NCBI RefSeq assembly: GCF_014199415.1
Contig: NZ_JACIJN010000005.1
Coordinates: 124,001 to 188,000 of the forward strand
Reading direction: 5' to 3'
DNA length: 64,000 bases
DNA from: Sphingomonas endophytica
GTDB lineage: Bacteria; Pseudomonadota; Alphaproteobacteria; Sphingomonadales; Sphingomonadaceae
This document shows positions 54,692-63,615 of this stretch, piece by piece (position 1 is the first letter of the stretch; each line of letters starts with the position of its first letter). The notes beneath the pieces are model-generated. The model saw nothing but the letters and a program-made list of their open reading frames with translations. It made no database searches and had not been told where the DNA came from. The position numbers and the translations under genes are program-made.

Positions 54692-55562
54692 CGACTGGAT
54701 CCGTATCTCGAACGGCACGCTGACCGCCGCGATCAACCCGCTCGGCGCGGAGCTGTCGTCGCTGACCGACGCCGACGGGCGCGAGCTGATGACCGATGCC
54801 GACCCGCGCTTCTGGACCGGGCGCGCGCCGCTCCTGTTTCCGGTGGTCGGGATGACCGCGAACGGTGCGATCAAGGTCGATGGCGTGGCCTACCCGATCG
54901 CCAAGCACGGCTTCGCGCGGCGCAGCGTGTTTTCGGTGATCGAGACCAGCGCGACGCGCGCGGTGTTCGCGCTCGCCGACGATCAGGCGACGCGCGCCGC
55001 CTATCCCTTCGCGTTCCGGCTGGAGGTGGCGTTCGAATTGCGTGACGTGACGCTGGCGATCGAGGTGACGGTCTGCAATCCGGCGGACGAGCCGCTGCCC
55101 GCCAGCTTCGGCTTCCACCCCGCCTTCGCCTGGCCGCTGCCCTACGGACAGGACCGCGCCGCGCACCGCATTGCGTTCGAGAAGGACGAGCCCGGCGCGC
55201 TCAAGGTAATCGCCGCCGACGGCACGATCGCCGCGACCGAGCGTCCCTCGCCGCTCGACGGACGCGTGCTGCACCTTGCCGACGATCTCTTCGCCGACGA
55301 TGCGCTGGTGTGGGCGCCGGTCGAATCGCAGGCGGTGCGCTACGGTGCCGAGGGCGCCCCGCAGCTCGACATCGCTTTCCCCGACACGCCGAAGCTGGGG
55401 ATCTGGACCAAGCCCGGCGCGGCCTATGTCTGCGTCGAGCCGTGGCACGGCATCGCCGATCCCGAAGGCTATGACGGCGAATATCGCGACAAGCCCGGCG
55501 TGTTCGAGGTGCCCGCGCATGGCGAGCAGCGGATCACCATGAGTGTCACGCTGGTGAAGTGA
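54684..55562 (+). CDS. aldose 1-epimerase family protein (LacX-like)
   Basis: A 292-residue β-sandwich protein of the galactose mutarotase superfamily. Recognisable parts are ISNGTLTAAINPLGAELSSL, FWTGRAPLLFPVVGM, KHGFARRSVFSV (catalytic-type His near 74) and ASFGFHPAFAWPL (His near 152). VCVEPWHG contains the likely catalytic Glu. The sugar substrate is unknown. It starts with GTG at 54684 inside the pheT end, so expression probably depends on the pheT transcript. Confidence 0.87.
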   Translation: MADDWIRISNGTLTAAINPLGAELSSLTDADGRELMTDADPRFWTGRAPLLFPVVGMTANGAIKVDGVAYPIAKHGFARRSVFSVIETSATRAVFALADDQATRAAYPFAFRLEVAFELRDVTLAIEVTVCNPADEPLPASFGFHPAFAWPLPYGQDRAAHRIAFEKDEPGALKVIAADGTIAATERPSPLDGRVLHLADDLFADDALVWAPVESQAVRYGAEGAPQLDIAFPDTPKLGIWTKPGAAYVCVEPWHGIADPEGYDGEYRDKPGVFEVPAHGEQRITMSVTLVK

Positions 55563-55593
55563 CGTGGCTTCGTCGTCTGGCGCTCGACCCTGA

Positions 55594-55672
55594 TCGTCAT
55601 TGCGAGCGTAGCGAAGCAATCCAGGGCGTCCTGGTCCGGCACTGGATTGCTTCGCTACGTTCGCAATGACGG
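55594..55672. repeat. R2 paired element
   Basis: Arms gtcattgcgagcgtagcgaa and ttcgctacgttcgcaatgac, almost identical to the 31.7-kb copy including the centre ccagggcgtcctggtccg. It lies in the 215-bp gap between the epimerase-like and ThuA genes. Confidence 0.87.
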
Positions 55673-55777
55673 ACGCTGGGTGAGCGAACCTCCGGCTTGA
55701 ACGTGGGCGCAACAACCCGCGACCAAAGTCCGCTTCACCTCCGCCCTGCCACCGGCTAGGCTCGGCGCAGGAGACGG

Positions 55778-56575
55778 ATGATGCTGAAATCTTTGATGAT
55801 GATCGCGATGCTGGCAGCGGCGCAGGCGCCCGACAATCCGCATCTGCCCGCGCCGGTCGTCGACACCGTCGCGCCGACCTTGCCCGCCGGGCTGAAGGGC
55901 GCGGTGCTGATCGTCTCCAAGACCAACGGCTGGCGGCATTTCGAGCATATCCCGCACTCCAACGAGGTGCTGGGCGACATCGCCAAACAGCTCGGCCGCA
56001 AGAGCTTCGCGACCGAAAATGCCGCGGTCTTCAACGATCGCGACCTCGGCCATTTTTCGGTCGTCATCCTCAACAGCGCGAGCGGCAATTTCATGAGCCC
56101 CGATCAGCTCGCGGCCTTCGAGCGCTTCGTCGCGCGCGGCGGCGGCGTCGTCGCGCTCCACGCCGCGGGCGACGACAGCCACAAGGAGCCATGGTACGAC
56201 CGCACGATCATCGGCACGACCTTCATCGGCCACCCCAATGGCGACGACCATATCCAGACCGCGCAGGTGATCGTCGACAAGCCGCAGCATCCGGTGATGG
56301 CCGGGGTCGCGCAGACCTTCCCGCTCGCCGACGAATGGTATTCCTTCTCGAACGATCCCGCGACGCGCGGCATGACCGTGCTCGCGCGCGTCGACGAGAA
56401 GAGCTACCGCGTCGGCGGCAAGCTGGCGATGGGCGCGTCGCATCCGGTGGCATGGGTCAACCCGCGCACCAAGGGCCGGGTCTTCTATTCGGCGCTGGGG
56501 CACGAGCCGGCGGTCTATGACGACGTCAACGTGCGCCGGATGCTGACCAACGCGGTCCGCTGGGCGGCGCGCTGA
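55778..56575 (+). CDS. ThuA domain protein
   Basis: A 265-residue secreted protein of the ThuA/trehalose-utilisation family with a class I amidotransferase-like fold. The signal region is about 1–17. Family segments: VLIVSKTNGWRHFEHIPHSNEVL, FERFVARGGGVVALHAAGDD, WYDRTIIGTTFIGHP, and GRVFYSALGHEPAVYDD. Function is poorly defined (sugar metabolism in some species). The start could be 55778 or the ATG one codon later. A terminator follows 30 bp after the stop. Confidence 0.87.
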   Translation: MMLKSLMMIAMLAAAQAPDNPHLPAPVVDTVAPTLPAGLKGAVLIVSKTNGWRHFEHIPHSNEVLGDIAKQLGRKSFATENAAVFNDRDLGHFSVVILNSASGNFMSPDQLAAFERFVARGGGVVALHAAGDDSHKEPWYDRTIIGTTFIGHPNGDDHIQTAQVIVDKPQHPVMAGVAQTFPLADEWYSFSNDPATRGMTVLARVDEKSYRVGGKLAMGASHPVAWVNPRTKGRVFYSALGHEPAVYDDVNVRRMLTNAVRWAAR

Positions 56576-56605
56576 CCCGCAGCGGGGACAAAAGCGATGC
56601 CCAAA

Positions 56606-56635
56606 CGCCACGCGGCGCGGCGTGGCGGCTTTTTT
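56606..56635 (+). terminator. intrinsic terminator before rsh
   Basis: cgccacgc-ggcgcg-gcgtggcg forms an 8-bp stem with a six-base loop followed by gctttttt. It ends the ThuA transcript, 50 bp before the rsh start. Confidence 0.82.
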
Positions 56636-56684
56636 CTGCACGGCTATGTTGCAATGCGGCCGTAACCGGCCCCATCCTCTTCCC

Positions 56685-58802
56685 GTGTTGAGACAATATG
56701 AACTGATCGACCGGGTCCTCGATTACGACCCCGACGCCAATGAGGCGATGCTCAACCGCGCCTATGTCTTTTCGGTCAACGCGCACGGGACACAAAAACG
56801 CGCCAACGGCGATCCCTATTTCAGCCATCCGATCGAGGTGGCGGGGATCCTGACCGAGCTGCATCTCGACGACGAGACGATCGCCACCGCGATCCTTCAC
56901 GATACGGTCGAGGATACGGTCGCCACCTCCGAGGAGATCGAGCGGATCTTCGGCGCGAACATCGCGCGGCTGGTCGACGGCGTGACCAAGCTGAGCAAGA
57001 TCGAGGCGCAGACCGAGAACGAGCGCGCGGCGGAAAACCTCCGCAAGTTCCTGATGGCGATGTCGGGCGACATCCGCGTGCTGCTGGTGAAGCTGGCCGA
57101 CCGGCTCCACAACATGCGCACCTTGCACTTCATCCCCAAGCCGGAGAAGCGCCGCCGCATCGCCAGGGAGACGATGGACATCTACGCCCCGCTCGCCGAG
57201 CGGATCGGGATGTACGAGTTCATGAAGGAGATGCAGACGCTCGCCTTCGCGCAGCTCGAGCCCGAGGCGTATGAGTCGATCACCAAGCGGCTCGAGCAGC
57301 TCAAGGAAGGATCGGGCGGCGACCGGATCGCCAAGATCGGCTCGGGGCTCAAGCTGCTGCTCGGCCGCGGCGGGGTCGAGGCGCAGGTGTCGGGGCGCGA
57401 GAAGCATCCCTATTCGATCTGGCGCAAGATGCAGGAGCGCCACATCAGCTTCGAGCAGCTGTCGGACATCATGGCGTTCCGCGCGATCGTCCCGACGATC
57501 GAGGACTGCTACCGCGCGCTGGGTCTGATCCACCGCCGCTGGCCGGCAGTGCCGGGGCGGTTCAAGGATTATATCTCGACGCCGAAGCGCAACGGCTATC
57601 GCTCGCTGCATACCAGCGTGATCCACGCCGAGAACCGCCGCATCGAAATCCAGATCCGCACCCCCGACATGCATGCCGAGGCCGAGTTCGGGCTGGCGGC
57701 GCACTGGGCGTACAAGCAGTCGGTCGGCGCGCATCCGGTGCGCACCGATCAGCAGCAGGACTGGATCAAGGATCTGGTCGAGATCCTCGACACCGCCGCG
57801 ACCCCCGAGGAGCTGCTCGAACATACCCGGATCGCGATGTACCAGGATCGCATCTTCGCCTTCACCCCGAAGGGCGAGCTGATCCAGCTGCCGAAGGGCG
57901 CGACGCCGATCGACTTCGCTTATGCCGTTCACACCGATCTCGGCGATCAGGCGGTCGGCGCGAAGGTCAACGGGCGCGTCGTGCCGCTGTCGACCGTGCT
58001 GGAGAATGGCGATCAGGTGCAGGTGCTGCGATCGAAGGCGCAGGTGCCGCAGCCGGCGTGGCTGAAGGTCGCGATCACCGCCAAGGCACTCGCCGCGATC
58101 CGCCGCCACCTGCGCAACGAGGAGCGCGAGCAGACGATCGCCTTGGGGCGCAAGCTGTACGACGACATCGTCCAGCGCCTGCCCGCGACGCTCGCCGACC
58201 ATGCGATCGACGAAGCGCTAAAACGGCTGAAGCTCGCCGACGAGGCGGCGCTGATGCAGGCGATCGCGCGCCGCACGCTGACCGACGGACAGGTAATGGA
58301 GGCGCTGATGCCGGGATCGGCGGGCGCCGATCTCGCGCATGCGCCGCCGCAGTCGAGCGCGATTTCGATCGCGGGGCTCGCGCCCGGCGTCGCCTATGAG
58401 CTGGCCGATTGCTGCCATCCGGTGCCGGGCGACCGGATCGTCGGCCTGCGCCGCCCCGACGCATCGATCGAGGTCCATGCGATCGACTGCCGCGTGCTCG
58501 CCGATCTGGCGGAGCGCAGCGAGGACGAGACCGACTGGATCGACGTGCAATGGGGCCACGCCACCGAGGGCGCGACCGCGCGCATCTCGGTCGAGGTTCG
58601 CAATCAGCCGGGCGCGCTCGGGATGCTGGCGACGATCATCGGGCAGCACAAGGCGAACATCATCAACCTGCGGCTCGACAATCGCGACACGCAATTCCAC
58701 ACCAATGTCATCGATGTGGAGGTGCACGACGCGCATCAGTTGATGCGGCTGCTGTCGGCCTTGCGCGCGGCGGATGCGGTCAACGCGGCGGAGCGGGTCT
58801 GA
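56685..58802 (+). CDS. bifunctional (p)ppGpp synthetase/hydrolase Rsh
   Basis: A 705-residue RelA/SpoT homologue controlling the stringent response. The HD hydrolase domain has H48 (YFSHPIEVAG) and H72–D73 (LHDTVED). The synthetase domain (about 235–350) contains DIMAFRAIV and RFKDYISTPKRNGYRSLHTSVI. TGS domain: DRIFAFTPKGELIQLPKGATPIDFAYAVH. A C-terminal ACT domain (about 625–700) is present. The start is GTG at 56685 (VLRQYELIDRV), matching the family N-terminus, rather than ATG at 56622, which lies in the terminator. It is the only RSH gene in the window. Confidence 0.93.
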   Translation: MLRQYELIDRVLDYDPDANEAMLNRAYVFSVNAHGTQKRANGDPYFSHPIEVAGILTELHLDDETIATAILHDTVEDTVATSEEIERIFGANIARLVDGVTKLSKIEAQTENERAAENLRKFLMAMSGDIRVLLVKLADRLHNMRTLHFIPKPEKRRRIARETMDIYAPLAERIGMYEFMKEMQTLAFAQLEPEAYESITKRLEQLKEGSGGDRIAKIGSGLKLLLGRGGVEAQVSGREKHPYSIWRKMQERHISFEQLSDIMAFRAIVPTIEDCYRALGLIHRRWPAVPGRFKDYISTPKRNGYRSLHTSVIHAENRRIEIQIRTPDMHAEAEFGLAAHWAYKQSVGAHPVRTDQQQDWIKDLVEILDTAATPEELLEHTRIAMYQDRIFAFTPKGELIQLPKGATPIDFAYAVHTDLGDQAVGAKVNGRVVPLSTVLENGDQVQVLRSKAQVPQPAWLKVAITAKALAAIRRHLRNEEREQTIALGRKLYDDIVQRLPATLADHAIDEALKRLKLADEAALMQAIARRTLTDGQVMEALMPGSAGADLAHAPPQSSAISIAGLAPGVAYELADCCHPVPGDRIVGLRRPDASIEVHAIDCRVLADLAERSEDETDWIDVQWGHATEGATARISVEVRNQPGALGMLATIIGQHKANIINLRLDNRDTQFHTNVIDVEVHDAHQLMRLLSALRAADAVNAAERV

Positions 58803-58838
58803 CCTTGGCCGCGTCGCCCCGGAACGTGGCGACGATTC

Positions 58839-59192
58839 CTACAGCACCGCCGGCGCGCTGGTGACGATCCCGCAGCCCGCCGCCGCCTTGGTGACTTCGA
58901 ACGGCACCTTCGGGTCCTTGACCTGTCCGGCGACGCGGACGAAATCGCCGATCGTCAGCCGCCCCGGCGTGGTGTCGCCCTCGCGAGTCGCCCGCGCGGC
59001 GCGCCCGAGCTGCTGGAGCTGGCCGAGCGACAGATTCTTCTCCAGCCGCTCGCCGACGCACTGCGACTGGCCCGGTGCGAAGCCATAGCGCTCCAGCGAG
59101 GAAGCGATCCGTGCGGACGGGTCAACACAACCCGCCAGCGCCAGCGTCATCATCACAAGGCCGGCACCGGCTCCACGCGTCCTGCCCATCAT
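58839..59192 (-). CDS. lipoprotein of unknown function
   Basis: A 117-residue protein. The signal sequence ends in a lipobox LAGC (C22), so it is probably lipid-anchored in the envelope. The mature part has RIASSLERYGFAPGQSQCVGERLEKNLSLGQLQQLGRAARA and a second cysteine near the end (AAAGCGIV), possibly forming a disulfide. Family not recognised. It follows the chemoreceptor gene by 80 bp on the same strand and is convergent with rsh. Confidence 0.75.
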   Translation of the reverse strand: MMGRTRGAGAGLVMMTLALAGCVDPSARIASSLERYGFAPGQSQCVGERLEKNLSLGQLQQLGRAARATREGDTTPGRLTIGDFVRVAGQVKDPKVPFEVTKAAAGCGIVTSAPAVL

Positions 59193-59272
59193 CCATCTCC
59201 CATTGCTGCGCGATCAAACAAGCCAGAAACGTGATGGCTCCTGATCCACAGTAATAATTCAGGATAGCTGGA

Positions 59273-61099
59273 TCAGAAGGCGCTCCAATCCTCCTCCACC
59301 GCCTTCAGCGCAACGTTGCCGCGCACGACCGGAACGGATGCGGCGCGTACCGCCCGACGCGACGGGGCGGCCGGCGCGGGCGCGGACGCGGTATCGGGGA
59401 GCGCGCCGACGCGGAAGCGGTTGACCTGACCTTCCAGCGTCACCGTCTCGGTGGTGAGCAGCCGGCAGGCCGCGGTGACTTCCTCGACCATCGCGGCATT
59501 GGCCTGCGTCGCGCTGTCCATCTCGCCGATCGCGACGTTTACCTGTCCAATGCTCGCCGCCTGCGAGGCGGCGCTGTCGGCGATCTTGGTGACGAAGGTC
59601 GCGATCTCGTCGATCCCGCTGGTGATCGCGCGCAGCGAGTCGTCGGTCTCCTGCGCCAGCTCGACCCCGCTGCGGACGCGCTGGACGGTGTTGGTGATCC
59701 GCGCATTGATGTCGCGCGCGGCATCGGCGGAGCGTTCGGCGAGCGCGCGCACCTCGCTCGCGACGACCGCAAAGCCCTTGCCGGCCTCGCCCGCGCGCGC
59801 CGCCTCGACCCCGGCGTTGAGCGCCAGCAGGTTGGTCTGGAACGACAGCCCGTCGATCAACGCGATGATCTCGGCGATCTCGTTCGACGAACGCTCGATA
59901 TCGTTGATCGCGCTCAACGTGCGGCGGACGATTTCCTCGCTGTGTCGGACGTCGGCGGTGGCGCGATCGACGACGCCGATCGCGGTCTTGGCCTCGTTCG
60001 CGGTGGCGCGCACCGAGGTCGCGATCTCCGTCACCGCGGCAGCGCTTTCGGCGAGGCTCGCGGCCTGTTGCTCGGCGCGCTGGGCGAGGTCGTCGGTGGC
60101 CGCGTGCATTTCGGCGGTGCTGGTCGCGATCCCGCCGGCGCTGCCGCGTACCGTCCCCAGCGCCGCTGCGAGCCGCGCGACCGCGGTGTTGAAGTCGCGC
60201 TCGAGCGCCGCATAAGACGGCGGGAAGCCGCGCAACGCCACGCACAGGTCCGATTCGGCGAGCCGGGCGAGCGCGCTGCCCACCTCGGCCATCACCTGCT
60301 GCTGCTCGGCATCGGCCTGCGCCTTGGCCGCGGCGGCGTCGCGGAAGACGAGCACCGCGCGCGACATGCTGCCCAATTCGTCGGCGCGCTCGGTATCGGG
60401 CACGCTCAGCCCGTGATCGCCGCGGGCGAGCGTGTCCATCACCCCGGTCAGCCGCACCACCGGCCGCGCCAGCGCCCGCGCGAGCATCAGCGAGACCAGC
60501 ACCGCGGTGCCGATCATCGCCAGCCCGCCGATCACCAGCGCGATCTTGCCGGTCAGCAGCGCGTCGGTGCGGGCCGCGCTCGCCACCGCGCCGCGCGCGC
60601 TTTCCTCGTCGCGCAAGGCGCGCAGCGGGGCGAGGACCGGCACCAGCGTCACCTTCTTGCTGACCGCGCGCAGCCGTTCCTGCGCCGCCATGCGATCGAG
60701 CCGCGCCAGCGCGATCATCGGGTCGGCGACCTCGTGCCGCCACTCGGCGGCGCGGCTCAGCGATTCGTCGACCTTGGCGCGCTGCTCGGGCAGATCGGCG
60801 AAGAGCGCGTGCAACGTGGTCGTCGCCTCGGCGACCTGCGCCTGGCCTTCGCGATATTGCTTGAGATAGCCCTCGTCACCGGTGACCAGAAAGCCGCGCA
60901 TCTGGCTGTTCTGGCGCAGCATGCCGATCTCGATCTGGAGCGATTGCGCCAGCACTTCCTGCCCGCGCGCGCTGACGCCGCTGGTTGCCTCGATCCGCGA
61001 CAGGAGCATCCACAGCACGGTCATCATGACCAGCACCGCGAGGATCACCGCGCAAAAGGCGGCCGCGATCTTCTTACCGATCGGCAAGCTGTTGAACAT
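59273..61099 (-). CDS. methyl-accepting chemotaxis protein (membrane)
   Basis: A 608-residue chemoreceptor. Membrane helices at about 10–33 and 183–205 bracket a periplasmic four-helix domain with CHASE3-like features (NSQMRGFLVTGDEGYLKQYREG). A HAMP domain (206–260, LARPVVRLTGVMDTLARGD) precedes the signalling domain with tip LIDGLSFQTNLLALNAGVEAARAGEAGKGFAVVASEVRALAERSA. The last residues are DWSAF, a WxxF-type tail like the CheR/CheB tethers of other receptors. Ligand unknown. No che genes in the window. Confidence 0.92.
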   Translation of the reverse strand: MFNSLPIGKKIAAAFCAVILAVLVMMTVLWMLLSRIEATSGVSARGQEVLAQSLQIEIGMLRQNSQMRGFLVTGDEGYLKQYREGQAQVAEATTTLHALFADLPEQRAKVDESLSRAAEWRHEVADPMIALARLDRMAAQERLRAVSKKVTLVPVLAPLRALRDEESARGAVASAARTDALLTGKIALVIGGLAMIGTAVLVSLMLARALARPVVRLTGVMDTLARGDHGLSVPDTERADELGSMSRAVLVFRDAAAAKAQADAEQQQVMAEVGSALARLAESDLCVALRGFPPSYAALERDFNTAVARLAAALGTVRGSAGGIATSTAEMHAATDDLAQRAEQQAASLAESAAAVTEIATSVRATANEAKTAIGVVDRATADVRHSEEIVRRTLSAINDIERSSNEIAEIIALIDGLSFQTNLLALNAGVEAARAGEAGKGFAVVASEVRALAERSADAARDINARITNTVQRVRSGVELAQETDDSLRAITSGIDEIATFVTKIADSAASQAASIGQVNVAIGEMDSATQANAAMVEEVTAACRLLTTETVTLEGQVNRFRVGALPDTASAPAPAAPSRRAVRAASVPVVRGNVALKAVEEDWSAF

Positions 61100-61305
61100 C
61101 GATGCTGTCCCCGATTCCCTTTTCAGGAAAGTCCCTGCCGGAGGAGGGTCAAGATCGCGTTAATCAGCGGCTTAGATCATCTTCCCGCGTCGGCGCGGCG
61201 ATCGGCACCCGCGCGATGGCCGGGCAATTCGGGTCAGGCGAACGGCAGCGGCGGTGGAAACCACCCGCGCCTTCCCGCATTATCGAACCACGGGAGGAAC
61301 GATCC

Positions 61306-62292
61306 ATGTTACGATCCATGCTGCTGGCCGCGGCGCTGGCGACCGCGGCGACGCCGGTCGCGGCACAGTCGATTTCCGCGAACGACAAGACGCTGGGGGC
61401 GCGCGCCAACCCGGAATTGCTCGCGCAATTCGGCGGGAAATATTCGGGCCCGCAGGCGGCCTATGTCGAGCGGGTCGGCAAGCGCGTGGCGGTGCAGTCG
61501 GGGCTGTCGAACGCCCAGGGCGACTTCGTCGTCACCCTGCTCGACTCGCCGGTCGAGAATGCCTTCGCGATCCCCGGCGGCTATATCTATGTCACCCGGC
61601 AGTTGCTCGCGCTGATGAACAGCGAGGCGGAGCTGGCGTCGGTGATGGGGCATGAGGTCGGCCATGTCGCCGCGCGCCACTCGGCTGCGCGCAACCAGCG
61701 GGCGACGATCGGCGGCGTGCTGGCGGCGGTGGTCGGCGCGGCGGCAGGGAACAGCGCGGCCGGGCAGCTGGTCGGAACGGCGGCCCGCAGCGGCGCGCAG
61801 CTCTATGTGCTCAAATACGGCCGCGATCAGGAATATGCCGCTGACGGCTTGGGCGTGAAGTACATCACCGCCGCCGGCTACGACCCTTATGCCGCCGCCG
61901 ACATGCTCGCGCAGCTCGACGCGCAGAGCCAGCTGCAGGCCGAGGTCGGCGGCAAAAGCGGACAGGTGCCGAGCTGGGCCTCGACCCACCCCAACAGCGC
62001 CGATCGCGTGCGCCGCGCCGCGGCGCTCGCCAAGGCGACCGGCCGCCCGCTGACCGAGCCGCCGCAGGACGTGACCTTCCTCCGCCAGCTCGACGGGCTG
62101 GCCTATGACGAAAAGGGGTCGGGCAAGCGCATCCGCATCGTCACCGTGAAGCGCGGCGACACGATCGATTCGCTCGCGCGGCAGATGGCCTATGACACGC
62201 TCCAGCGCGACCGCTTCATGACCCTCAATGCGATCGAAGATGAGGCACAATTGACGCCGGGACATTTGGTAAAGATCGTGACGCGCGGATAA
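61306..62292 (+). CDS. M48 family zinc metalloprotease with LysM domain
   Basis: A 328-residue periplasmic protease resembling BepA/LoiP-type quality-control proteases. The signal peptide is about 1–20 (TPVAAQS). Zinc motif HEVGH (near 120) and the third ligand in EYAADG (near 180) are present. The C-terminal 60 residues (VTVKRGDTIDSLARQM … LTPGHLVKIV) look like a LysM peptidoglycan-binding module. GGGAGGA ends eight bases before the ATG at 61306. The glycosyltransferase gene follows after 22 bp. Confidence 0.92.
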   Translation: MLRSMLLAAALATAATPVAAQSISANDKTLGARANPELLAQFGGKYSGPQAAYVERVGKRVAVQSGLSNAQGDFVVTLLDSPVENAFAIPGGYIYVTRQLLALMNSEAELASVMGHEVGHVAARHSAARNQRATIGGVLAAVVGAAAGNSAAGQLVGTAARSGAQLYVLKYGRDQEYAADGLGVKYITAAGYDPYAAADMLAQLDAQSQLQAEVGGKSGQVPSWASTHPNSADRVRRAAALAKATGRPLTEPPQDVTFLRQLDGLAYDEKGSGKRIRIVTVKRGDTIDSLARQMAYDTLQRDRFMTLNAIEDEAQLTPGHLVKIVTRG

Positions 62293-62314
62293 GCTTCGGT
62301 TAGATGCGGGTGCC

Positions 62315-63337
62315 ATGCATCGTCCCGCACTTTCAGTCGTCATCCCCTGTTATAACGAAGAGGCAACGTTGCCGCTGCTTCACGCACGCGTGTCGGCGGC
62401 GGCGCGCGCGGCGGTCGGTGACGATCACGAGATCGTGCTGGTCAACGACGGGTCGCGCGACAACAGCTGGACGGCGATGCAGCGGCTGTCGGCCGAGGAC
62501 CCGCGCGTCGTGGCGATCAACCTGTCGCGCAACCACGGACACCAACTGGCGCTGACCGCCGGGCTCGACATGTGCGCGGGCGAGCAGATCCTCATTATCG
62601 ACGCCGATCTGCAGGATCCGCCCGAACTGCTGTCCGACATGCGGCTGATGATGGCGCGCGAACAGGCCGATGTCGTCTATGCGGTGCGGCGCAAGCGCGA
62701 GGGCGAGACCTTGTTCAAGAAGGCGACTGCGGCCGCTTTCTATCGCGTGCTCGACCGCGTCACCGATACCGCGATCCCGCTCGACACCGGCGACTTCCGG
62801 CTGATGACGCGCCGTGCGCTCGACGCCTTTCTCGCGCTGCCCGAGCAGGCGCGCTTCATCCGCGGAATGGTGGCGTGGGTCGGCTTCCGGCAGGTGCCGT
62901 TCCCTTACGACCGCGCCGAGCGTCATGCGGGCGAAACCAATTACCCGCTCGGCAAGATGGTGCGGCTCGCGCTGGACGCGGTGACCGGCTTCTCGACCGC
63001 GCCGCTGCGCTGGGCGAGCCATTTGTCGGTGGTGCTGGCGGCATGTTCGATGCTGCTGCTGGTCTATATCGGCTGGGGCTATTTCGTCGGCGACCATGTG
63101 CAGGGCTGGACCTCGACGATGCTGGTCGTGGTGGTGCTGTCGTCGATCCAGATGTTCGTGCTGGGGATGATCGGCGAGTATCTCGGCCGCTTGTACATCG
63201 AGGCGAAGCGCCGCCCGCTGTACCTGATCGCCGATGTCGCCGGGACGGCGCACGGCCGTGCGACGCTCGGCTTTCAGGCGGAGCGGACGCGCATCCCCGA
63301 CGCGCAGGTCGCGGGCGAGGTCGTCGCGCAGGATTGA
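62315..63337 (+). CDS. family 2 glycosyltransferase (GtrB/ArnC-like)
   Basis: A 340-residue polyisoprenyl-phosphate glycosyltransferase. The GT-A domain has VVIPCYNEEATLPLLHARV, the nucleotide site NDGSRDNSW and the metal motif DADLQDPPEL (near 96). Two C-terminal membrane helices are about 230–255 and 265–290. It would transfer a sugar from a nucleotide donor to undecaprenyl phosphate for envelope polysaccharide or lipid A modification. It follows the M48 gene by 22 bp and is probably co-transcribed. Confidence 0.9.
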   Translation: MHRPALSVVIPCYNEEATLPLLHARVSAAARAAVGDDHEIVLVNDGSRDNSWTAMQRLSAEDPRVVAINLSRNHGHQLALTAGLDMCAGEQILIIDADLQDPPELLSDMRLMMAREQADVVYAVRRKREGETLFKKATAAAFYRVLDRVTDTAIPLDTGDFRLMTRRALDAFLALPEQARFIRGMVAWVGFRQVPFPYDRAERHAGETNYPLGKMVRLALDAVTGFSTAPLRWASHLSVVLAACSMLLLVYIGWGYFVGDHVQGWTSTMLVVVVLSSIQMFVLGMIGEYLGRLYIEAKRRPLYLIADVAGTAHGRATLGFQAERTRIPDAQVAGEVVAQD

Positions 63338-63366
63338 GGGAGCAGGGGCGGCATCGTCACGCGCCT

Positions 63367-63461
63367 CGTCATTCCCGCGAAGGCGGGAATCCAGACGCGC
63401 GGGTCGTCGTTCGAGCCGCAACGTCCGAGGTTCTGGATCCCCGCCTTCGCGGGGATGACGG
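63367..63461. repeat. R4 paired element
   Basis: Left arm cgtcattcccgcgaaggcgg and right arm ccccgccttcgcggggatga, separated by a centre including cgcgggtcgtcgttcgagcc. It is the first half of the 278-bp gap between convergent glycosyltransferase and aspartokinase genes. Confidence 0.87.
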
Positions 63462-63494
63462 GGGAGGTGTGCGGCTGGACCACCCCGGACCTGC

Positions 63495-63580
63495 CGTTAT
63501 CCCGGACTTGACCCTGGATCCCGCTTCTTTCCGAGCTACCGGACAAGAAGCGGAGCCCCGGATCAAGTCCGGGACGACGG
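63495..63580. repeat. R3 paired element
   Basis: Left arm cgttatcccggacttgaccc and right arm gccccggatcaagtccggga around ctttccgagctaccggac. It follows the R4 element. Both lie between convergent genes. Confidence 0.85.
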
Positions 63581-63615
63581 TGTTGGGTGTAGCGCGTCGC
63601 GTCAACCAGCCGCGA

